Assembly (NCBI GenBank): GCA_013813345.1
Contig: JACCRW010000362.1
Span: 1 to 10,369, forward strand
From: Actinomycetota bacterium
GTDB taxonomy: Bacteria > Actinomycetota > Thermoleophilia > Gaiellales > Gaiellaceae
DNA length: 10,369 bases
Reading direction: 5' to 3'
The translations under genes and the position numbers were made by a program. The notes below the pieces were generated by a model. It saw only the letters and a program-made list of their open reading frames with translations, searched no databases and had not been told where the DNA came from. Positions 5,580-10,369 of this stretch are shown here, one piece after another. The first letter of the stretch is position 1, and each line of letters starts with the position of its first letter.

Positions 5580-6725
5580 ATGGACTTCGAGACCCGTGCG
5601 ATCCACGAGGGGCAGGAGCCGGACCCGGCGACCGGGGCGATCATCACTCCTATCTACCAGACGTCGACCTTCGTCCAGGACGCGGTCGGCGAGCACAAGG
5701 GCTACGACTACGCGCGGGTCGCGAACCCGACGAGGACTGCGCTCCAGACGGCGCTCGCCTCGCTCGAGAACGCCGAGCACGGGGTCGCGTTCTCGTCCGG
5801 CCTCGGCGCGACGACGACGCTGATGCACCTCGTCAACCCCGGCGAGCGCGTCGTCCTGATCGCGGACGTCTACGGCGGCGTCTACCGGATGACCTCGCAG
5901 GTCTACGAGCCGAAGGGCTACCTCTTCGACTACCTGCCGGCCGCCGCGTTCGCGAACCTCGCCGAGCATCTCGATGGGAACACCAGGATGGTCTGGATTG
6001 AGTCGCCGTCGAATCCGATGCTGAACGTCGTCGACATCCGGGCGGCCGCCGAGGCGGCACACGCGGTTGGCGCCCTCGTCGTCGTCGACAACACCTTCGC
6101 GACGCCGTACCTTCAGAACCCGCTCGACCTCGGTGCCGACATCGTCCTCCACTCGACGACGAAGTACCTCGGCGGTCATTCGGACGTCGTCGGCGGCTTC
6201 GTCGCCACGAACGACCCGACGATCGCAGAGCGCCTCTTCTTCCTTCAGAAGTCGCTCGGCGCGGTGCCGGGCCCGTTCGATTGCTGGCTCGTGCTGCGCG
6301 GGCTGAAGACGCTCGCCGTTCGGATGCGCCAGCACTGTGAAAACGCGCGCACGATCGCCGGCTGGCTCGAGGAGCAGCCGATCGTGACGGAGGTCCTCTA
6401 CCCCGGTCTCGAATCCCACCCCGGGCACGCGATCGCCAAACGCCAGATGCGCGACTTCGGCGGGATGATCTCCTTCCTGACGGAGACCGAGGACGAGGCC
6501 GTGGCGCTCGTCGCCCGGACGAAGCTCTTCCAGCTCGCCGAGTCGCTCGGCGGGGTCGAGAGCCTGATCGAGCACCCGGCCCGGATGACCCACGCCTCGA
6601 CCGCAGACGCGCCGTTCGCCGCCCCGCGCAACCTCGTCCGGCTCTCGGTCGGGATCGAGTCGGTGGACGACCTGCTCGCCGACCTGGCCTCGGCGCTCGT
6701 CCCGGCCGCCGCGCACGCCAAGTAA
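5580..6725 (+). CDS. metB: Cystathionine gamma-synthase / gamma-lyase family PLP enzyme
   Basis: 381 residues, full length for the Cys/Met-metabolism fold-type I PLP family. Seen: TRAIHEGQEPDPATGAIITPIYQTSTF at the N-terminus; YDYARVANPTR, whose Tyr and Arg bind PLP phosphate across the dimer; FSSGLGAT; VWIESPSNPMLNVVD; VDNTFATP with the Asp for the pyridine nitrogen; Schiff-base Lys195 in HSTTKYLGGHSD; and SLGGVESLIEHPARMTHAS near the C-terminus. It joins O-acylhomoserine and cysteine to cystathionine (methionine synthesis) or cleaves cystathionine to cysteine (reverse transsulfuration). The sequence alone does not separate these, and actinobacterial members can do both, so the symbol is tentative. 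The ATG immediately follows the preceding TAG, has no Shine-Dalgarno, and has a TAGGAT box upstream, so it may have its own leaderless promoter. The hydrolase gene starts 11 bases after its stop. Confidence 0.9.
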   Translation: MDFETRAIHEGQEPDPATGAIITPIYQTSTFVQDAVGEHKGYDYARVANPTRTALQTALASLENAEHGVAFSSGLGATTTLMHLVNPGERVVLIADVYGGVYRMTSQVYEPKGYLFDYLPAAAFANLAEHLDGNTRMVWIESPSNPMLNVVDIRAAAEAAHAVGALVVVDNTFATPYLQNPLDLGADIVLHSTTKYLGGHSDVVGGFVATNDPTIAERLFFLQKSLGAVPGPFDCWLVLRGLKTLAVRMRQHCENARTIAGWLEEQPIVTEVLYPGLESHPGHAIAKRQMRDFGGMISFLTETEDEAVALVARTKLFQLAESLGGVESLIEHPARMTHASTADAPFAAPRNLVRLSVGIESVDDLLADLASALVPAAAHAK

Positions 6726-6735
6726 CAGTCTGTTA
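6723..6735. repeat. Perfect 13-base palindrome between the cystathionine enzyme stop and the hydrolase start
   Basis: TAACAG, T, CTGTTA. It begins with the TAA stop of the upstream gene and ends two bases before the TTG start at 6737. It is AT-rich in a GC-rich region. It may be an operator, a small RNA hairpin affecting translation of the next gene, or chance. Confidence 0.4.
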
Positions 6736-6736
6736 G

Positions 6737-7609
6737 TTGGGTTCCGCCGCCCACGAGCCGCTCGACCTCTTTCACCTCGGCGTGCCGCGGACGATCGGGT
6801 CGTACCTCGTGGAGACATCCGAAGGTCTGGCCCTCTTCGACTGCGGCCCGACCTCGTGCCTGCCCGCGCTGAAGGCCGGGCTCGCGGAGCGCAGCGTGGA
6901 GCTCGGCGACATCAAGCACCTCCTCCTCTCGCACATTCACCTCGACCACGCGGGCGCGGCCGGCACGCTCGTGCGCGAGATCCCCGAGCTGACCGTCTGG
7001 GTCTCGGAGGTCGGCGCGCCGCATCTCGTCGATCCGAGCCGCCTCGAGCGGAGCGCTCGGCGGCTCTACGGCGAGGCTTTCGACGGGCTCTGGGGTGAGC
7101 TCGCGGCCGTGCCGGAGGCGAACATCCGACTTTGCGTTTCAGAAACACAAGCCTCGGCCGGTCGCGCCGTCGGGCTCGAGGTCTTCCCCGCCCCGGGCCA
7201 CGCCTCGCACCACGTCTGCTACTTCGACGGTGAAACGCTCTACGCGGGCGACGCTGCCGGCGTGCGGATCCAGCCGGCGGAAGGCGTCTTCCCACCGACG
7301 CCGCCGCCCGATGTCGATATCGAAGCGTGGGGAAGGACGCTGGATGAGATCGAGCGGCGCACGCCCGCACGGCTGGCGCTGATCCACTTCGGCGTCGCGG
7401 AGGACGTCGAGCGCCACCTCGCCGAGCTGCGGAATCGCCTCGGCGTGTGGGCCCGGCGCGTCGAGCGGGGAGCCACCGAGGCCGAGTTCGTCGCGGCGGC
7501 GAAGGCAGACCTGCCCGCCGCCGAGGCCGACGCGTACGACCGGGCGATGCCGTTCTGGCAGTCGTACGCGGGCCTCGCGCGTTGGGCCGAGAAGCGCCGT
7601 GAGAGCTAG
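6737..7609 (+). CDS. MBL-fold (metallo-beta-lactamase superfamily) metallo-hydrolase
   Basis: 290 residues. The zinc ligands are all visible: His66-Ile-His68-Leu-Asp70-His71 (LLLSHIHLDHAG), His155 in PAPGHASHH, Asp172 in LYAGDAAG, and His217 in LIHFG. A dinuclear-metal hydrolase of the glyoxalase II / persulfide dioxygenase / lactonase type is expected in the cytoplasm, but the substrate cannot be read off. The C-terminal helices (EFVAAAKADLPAAEADAYDRAMPFWQSYAGLARWAEKR) are an extension typical of an actinobacterial subgroup. The TTG start is forced: a TAG lies directly before it, and the next candidate would remove the first beta strand (LFHLGVPRTIGSYLVE). No Shine-Dalgarno is seen. The gene follows the cystathionine enzyme by 11 bases and overlaps the MFS gene by 11. 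A role in sulfur or aldehyde detoxification is possible from context but unproven. Confidence 0.85.
   Translation: MGSAAHEPLDLFHLGVPRTIGSYLVETSEGLALFDCGPTSCLPALKAGLAERSVELGDIKHLLLSHIHLDHAGAAGTLVREIPELTVWVSEVGAPHLVDPSRLERSARRLYGEAFDGLWGELAAVPEANIRLCVSETQASAGRAVGLEVFPAPGHASHHVCYFDGETLYAGDAAGVRIQPAEGVFPPTPPPDVDIEAWGRTLDEIERRTPARLALIHFGVAEDVERHLAELRNRLGVWARRVERGATEAEFVAAAKADLPAAEADAYDRAMPFWQSYAGLARWAEKRRES
7132..7150. repeat. Imperfect 19-base palindrome inside the MBL gene
   Basis: TTGCGTTTCAGAAACACAA is symmetric about the A at 7141: GTTTC/GAAAC and TTG/CAA pair, with one C/A mismatch between. It is an AT-rich patch in the MBL coding sequence (ANIRLCVSETQASAG). Function unknown; could be chance. 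Confidence 0.3.
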
Positions 7610-8861
7610 CCTCGCGCCGCTCAGCGAGCGTGAGTTCCGACTGCTCTTCATAGGCCGCTTCGCGTCCTATATCGGCAGCGCCGTGGCGCCTGTCGCGCTC
7701 GCGTTCGCGGTCATCGACGAGCTCGAAGGATCGCCAACCGCGCTTGGGCTCGTGCTGATGGCGGCGTGGCTGCCGCAGATCGTCTTCGTGCTCATCGGCG
7801 GCGTCTTCGCAGACAGGCTGCCACGCCATTTCGTCCTCGTCGGGTCGAACGTCCTCAGCGGCGCGGCTCAGGCCGCGGCGGCGATCCTACTCCTGACCGG
7901 CAGTGCGGAGATCTGGCACTTCGCCGCGCTCCAGGTCGTCCGTGGAATCGCATCGTCTTTCTTCTTCCCCGCCTCGACCGGGATCGTTCCGCAGACGGTG
8001 AGCGCTCCGCTCCTCCAGCAGGCGAACGCGCTCCTGAGGCTGACGACGAACGCGGCGCTTGTCTTCGGCACCGCGGCCGGCGGCATCGCCGTCGCGGCGG
8101 TGGGGTCGGGCTGGGCGATCGCCTTCGACGCTGGGACGTACTTCCTCAGCGCCGGGGTGTTGGTGTTCATGCGGCTTCCCGGAACGATCAAGGCAGCGTC
8201 GTCCGTCCTCCACGACCTGAGGGAGGGCTGGCAGGAGTTCCGGTCGCGTCAATGGTTGTGGGTGATCGTGATCTCCGCGCTGTTCGGAAACATGGCCTCG
8301 AACGGCTCGACGGGCGTGCTCGGCCCCGTCGTCGCCCAGGAAGCGCTGGGTGGGGCGGCTGCCTGGGGCGCGATCTCGGCTGCGGGAGCTGCGGGGTTGG
8401 TCCTGGGAGGACTGATCACGCTCCGACTGAAGCCACGGCGACCCCTACTCGTCGGGCAGATCGCCCTGCTCTTCTGGACGTTGCCGCTCGCGGCGCTGGC
8501 ACTCGAGCTGCCGACGGTCGCGATCGCCGGGTTCGCGCTTCTCGCCGGGATCGGGCTCGAGCTGTTTGGCGTCTATTGGGACACGACGCTCCAGCAGCAC
8601 GTGCCGCAGGAGGCGCTATCGCGGGTCAGCTCCTACGACGCGCTCGGATCGTTCGTAGCGATCCCGATCGGGCTCTCGATCGTCGGGCCCGTCTCGGCGG
8701 CGATCGGCGTCTCCGCGACCTTGTGGGTGGCTTTCGGCATCTGCGTCGTGGCGATGGGAGGTGCCTTCCTCAGCCGCGAAGTGCGAACGCTCGAGCGGCG
8801 GAACGACACCGTGGAGATCGATCCGACACCGGAACCCGCTGCCGTCACGTCCAGCCCGTGA
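7599..8861 (+). CDS. MFS transporter, MFS_3 (EntS-like) family, tandem copy 1
   Basis: 420 residues with alternating hydrophobic segments consistent with about 12 membrane helices. N-terminal LAPLSEREFRLLFIGRFASYIGSAVAPVALAFAV is the MFS_3 signature region. The cytoplasmic loop GGVFADRLPRH (from residue 67) is the motif A equivalent between helices 2 and 3. FFFPASTGIVPQTV, LLQQANALLRL and LSRVSSYDALGS recur almost unchanged in the next gene. Family members export siderophores, macrolides or other small molecules by proton antiport; the substrate here is unknown. GTG 7599 overlaps the hydrolase stop by 11 bases and directly precedes RASLAPLSEREF, the expected N-terminus. The C-terminus carries about 13 residues (NDTVEIDPTPEPAA) absent from copy 2. 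The 33 bases at and beyond its stop match the tail of the MATE gene at 10091-10123. Confidence 0.9.
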   Translation: MRASLAPLSEREFRLLFIGRFASYIGSAVAPVALAFAVIDELEGSPTALGLVLMAAWLPQIVFVLIGGVFADRLPRHFVLVGSNVLSGAAQAAAAILLLTGSAEIWHFAALQVVRGIASSFFFPASTGIVPQTVSAPLLQQANALLRLTTNAALVFGTAAGGIAVAAVGSGWAIAFDAGTYFLSAGVLVFMRLPGTIKAASSVLHDLREGWQEFRSRQWLWVIVISALFGNMASNGSTGVLGPVVAQEALGGAAAWGAISAAGAAGLVLGGLITLRLKPRRPLLVGQIALLFWTLPLAALALELPTVAIAGFALLAGIGLELFGVYWDTTLQQHVPQEALSRVSSYDALGSFVAIPIGLSIVGPVSAAIGVSATLWVAFGICVVAMGGAFLSREVRTLERRNDTVEIDPTPEPAAVTSSP

Positions 8862-8877
8862 CGAGCCAACGCCTGCT
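8845..8877 (-). pseudogene. 11-codon relic of a MATE gene 3' end behind the first MFS copy
   Basis: Read on the minus strand, these codons give SRRWLVTGWT and a stop, identical in protein to the end of the MATE gene at 10091-10123. Five bases differ (including TGA against TAA) and all five are synonymous in that frame. Nothing upstream on the minus strand resembles a MATE protein, so only the tail was copied. Confidence 0.6.
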
Positions 8878-8889
8878 GCGCCGCGAGGG

Positions 8890-10107
8890 CTGATCTCGCC
8901 CCCACTGCGTGAGCGGGAGTTCCGGCTCTTCTTCGCCGGCCGCGCGATCTCGCTGCTCGGGGGCTCGATCGCTCCGGTCGCGCTCGCCTTCGCCGTCCTC
9001 GACCTGACCGGCTCGAAGACCGACCTCGGTCTGATTCTGGCAGCGCGCGAGATCCCGCTGATCCTCTTTCTCCTCGTCGGCGGGATCTTCGCGGACCGGA
9101 TCCCGCGCAACCGGGTCATGGTCGGCGCGAACGCAGCCAGTGCGCTCTCGCAGGCCGTGGCGGCTGCGCTCCTGATCACGGGCAACGCGCAGGTCTGGCA
9201 CCTCGCGCTCCTCGCGGCCGTCAACGGCGGGGCCTCGGCGTTCTTCTTTCCCGCTTCGGCCGGAGTCGTCCCGCAGACGGTTCCGGCTCCGCTTCTTCAG
9301 CAGGCAAACGCGCTGCTCCAGCTCGCGATGAGCTCTGCGTCGATCGGCGGCGCGGCGATCGGCGGTTTTCTGGTCGCGGCGTTCGGCTCCGGCTGGGCGA
9401 TCGCCGTCGACGCCGGCAGCTACGTTCTGGCGGCGAGTCTCATCGCCCTGATGCGTCTGCCGCCCCTCGAAGCCCGCGAAGGCGCGCGATTCGTGTCGGA
9501 GCTCGTCGAGGGGTGGCGCGAGTTTCGGTCACGGCCCTGGCTGTGGTCGATCGTGCTTCAGTTCTCCGTCCTCTTGATGGTGACGATCGGCGCGTTCAGC
9601 GTCCTCGGTCCCGTCGTGGCCGACGAGGAGCTCGGCGGCCCGAAGGCCTGGGGCGCGATCCTGACTGCGCAGGCGGCCGGGCTCGTCGTGGGCGGCCTGG
9701 TCGGGCTGCGCTACCGTCCCCGCCGGATGCTCGTGGTCGCGACGCTGGCGATCATGCTGATGCCCGCCCCGCTCGTTGCGCTCGGCTTCCCGCTCGGTGT
9801 CGCGTGGATCGCCGCGCTCGGCTTCCTCTCCGGGTTCGGGATCGAGATCTTCAGCCTCCTCTGGCACACGACGGTGCAGCAGGAGGTGCCGCCGGCCAAG
9901 CTCTCGCGGGTCTACTCCTACGACGCGCTGGGATCGCTTGCGCTCGTTCCGCTCGGCCTCGCGGCGGCCGGGCCGATCGCGGATCAGATCGGCGTCCGCG
10001 CGACGCTTTGGGGCGCCGCCGCGATCGGCGTCGCCGTCACGGTCGCCGTGCTCTTCGTCACCGAGGTACGCACGCTCGAGCGACGAGTCGTTACGTCCAC
10101 CCCGTGA
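8890..10107 (+). CDS. MFS transporter, MFS_3 family, tandem copy 2; start codon uncertain, possible 5' frameshift
   Basis: 405 residues from the CTG chosen here; about 12 membrane helices and paralogous to the preceding gene throughout (APVALAFAV, GGIFADRIPRN from residue 64, FFFPASAGVVPQTV, LLQQANALLQL, GSGWAIAVDAG, LSRVYSYDALGS). It is probably an exporter of unknown substrate. No ATG, GTG or TTG lies where the N-terminus should be: the only ones are GTG 8761, which would add 43 residues of out-of-frame copy-1 sequence, and sites far inside. CTG 8890 gives (M)ISPPLREREFRL, but GAGGG abuts it with no spacing. Removing one C from the C5 run at 8899-8903 would give ARADLAPLREREFRL, matching MRASLAPLSEREFRL of copy 1 in 12 of 15 places, with GCG where copy 1 has its GTG start. 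The rest of the frame is intact. It may be translated by reinitiation, or be a damaged duplicate. Confidence 0.75.
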   Translation: MISPPLREREFRLFFAGRAISLLGGSIAPVALAFAVLDLTGSKTDLGLILAAREIPLILFLLVGGIFADRIPRNRVMVGANAASALSQAVAAALLITGNAQVWHLALLAAVNGGASAFFFPASAGVVPQTVPAPLLQQANALLQLAMSSASIGGAAIGGFLVAAFGSGWAIAVDAGSYVLAASLIALMRLPPLEAREGARFVSELVEGWREFRSRPWLWSIVLQFSVLLMVTIGAFSVLGPVVADEELGGPKAWGAILTAQAAGLVVGGLVGLRYRPRRMLVVATLAIMLMPAPLVALGFPLGVAWIAALGFLSGFGIEIFSLLWHTTVQQEVPPAKLSRVYSYDALGSLALVPLGLAAAGPIADQIGVRATLWGAAAIGVAVTVAVLFVTEVRTLERRVVTSTP

Positions 10108-10369
10108 CGAGCCAGCGCCGACTCGCGAAGCGGCGCCACATCAGCACGAGCCGGACGACGATCAGGACGACGAGCGCGGCCCAGACACCGACGATTCCCC
10201 ATTCCAGCGCATAGGCCGCCACCGCGACAGCCGCCGAAGCGACGAAGGCGACGACCATCGACCAGGCGAGGTAGGGCCCGTCGCCGGCGCCGATCAGGAT
10301 CCCGTCGAGCGCGAAAACGGCGCCGTTCAGGGGCTGCATCAGCGCGAAGAGGAGCCAGATCGCGGCCAC
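10091..10369 (-). CDS. MATE family efflux transporter, DinF-type, C-terminal part (5' end beyond window)
   Basis: The last 92 residues are visible; the frame continues past the right edge, so the GTG at the edge is probably internal. QPLNGAVFALDGILIGAGDGPYLAWSMVVAF is the hallmark late segment of DinF-like MATE transporters, followed by two hydrophobic helices (ASAAVAVAAYALEWGIVGVWAALVVLIVVRLVLM) and a basic tail ending RRWLVTGWT. MATE proteins export cationic or other organic compounds against Na+ or H+. The gene converges with the second MFS gene, and the two coding regions overlap by 17 bases (10091-10107). The tail was carried along in the MFS tandem duplication. The family is confident from the fragment; the substrate is unknown. 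Confidence 0.85.
   Translation of the reverse strand: MAAIWLLFALMQPLNGAVFALDGILIGAGDGPYLAWSMVVAFVASAAVAVAAYALEWGIVGVWAALVVLIVVRLVLMWRRFASRRWLVTGWT

Larger units (their letters stand above)
7601..10123 (+). repeat. Tandem duplication: MFS gene plus the last codons of the convergent MATE gene
   Basis: Unit 1 runs from about 7601 to 8877 and unit 2 from about 8885 to 10123, nearly head to tail. Homology begins at the two MFS N-termini and extends 16 bases past each MFS stop (8845-8877 against 10091-10123, 28 of 33 bases identical). The proteins are clearly paralogous but well diverged, so the duplication is old or the copies have been evolving fast. Confidence 0.7.

Noticed and set aside
4632..6818. 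Very long minus-strand open frame (about 728 codons) opposite the second AlkX-like and cystathionine enzyme genes
   Set aside because: It mirrors two well-supported genes, has no family motif, is Arg/Glu/Asp-rich as expected for the antisense of GC3-biased codons, and crosses a gene boundary.
8761..8889. GTG 8761 as start of the second MFS gene
   Set aside because: It would overlap copy 1 by 101 bases and add a Ser/Arg/Pro-rich segment that is only an out-of-frame reading of copy 1.
8858..8893. 11-codon GTG mini-ORF (VTSQRLLRREG) linking the two MFS genes by GTGA and CTGA overlaps
   Set aside because: It looks like a coupling leader, but the first eight codons are explained by the antisense MATE relic and the rest by the duplication junction; no independent sign of translation.
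7766..8893. Plus-strand 375-codon frame overlapping the first MFS gene
   Set aside because: Arg-rich +1/+2 shadow; the MFS frame has clear membrane helices and motifs.

Overview
The window is very GC-rich (about 70 % by eye), densely coded on both strands, and has strong G/C third-position bias with almost no intergenic space. The protein families (AlkX/YcaQ-like glycosylases with HTH_42 folds, an EutC/EutB-type enzyme pair, YdcF-like DUF218, MFS_3 exporters, DinF-type MATE) and the short TANNNT -10 boxes just upstream of start codons fit a high-GC actinobacterium. My guess is the Thermoleophilia (Gaiellales/Solirubrobacterales), but that placement is inference, not something read from a marker gene.

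Layout. Bases 1-1685 (+) hold the 3' part of an ornithine cyclodeaminase/mu-crystallin family reductase and a PLP threonine-dehydratase-type enzyme that apparently starts at a CTG overlapping the first gene's stop. A 134-base gap with inverted repeats and a candidate leaderless promoter leads to a cupin gene (1820-2263, +) of less GC-biased codon use. Converging on it is a minus-strand pair, a membrane-anchored DUF218/YdcF protein (3441-2929) and a SAM methyltransferase (2932-2297). From the same CATATG where the DUF218 gene starts, a plus-strand run diverges: two tandem AlkX/YcaQ-like winged-helix proteins (3442-4584 and 4581-5579), a cystathionine gamma-synthase/lyase (5580-6725), a metallo-beta-lactamase-fold hydrolase (6737-7609) and two tandem paralogous MFS_3 transporters (7599-8861 and about 8890-10107). 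The right edge holds the C-terminal 92 residues of a minus-strand MATE transporter whose end overlaps the second MFS gene.

How the genes work together. The first pair looks like a dehydratase that makes an enamine/imine and a reductase that could consume it, as in EutB/EutC or BhcB/BhcD, but the substrate is unknown. The two glycosylase-like proteins both keep the catalytic Gln-x-Asp and may form a DNA crosslink or alkylation repair module. The MFS pair is a tandem duplication whose unit included the last codons of the convergent MATE gene: an 11-codon relic of that gene lies behind the first copy. At the junction the second copy has lost its homologous start codon and carries an apparent +1 shift in a C5 run.

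Initiation is varied. NTGA stop/start overlaps use CTG, GTG and TTG, and three other starts have a TANNNT box 9-10 bases upstream, as expected for leaderless mRNAs. No RNA gene, CRISPR array, insertion sequence or phage element was seen. There is no gene-free stretch above 300 bases.
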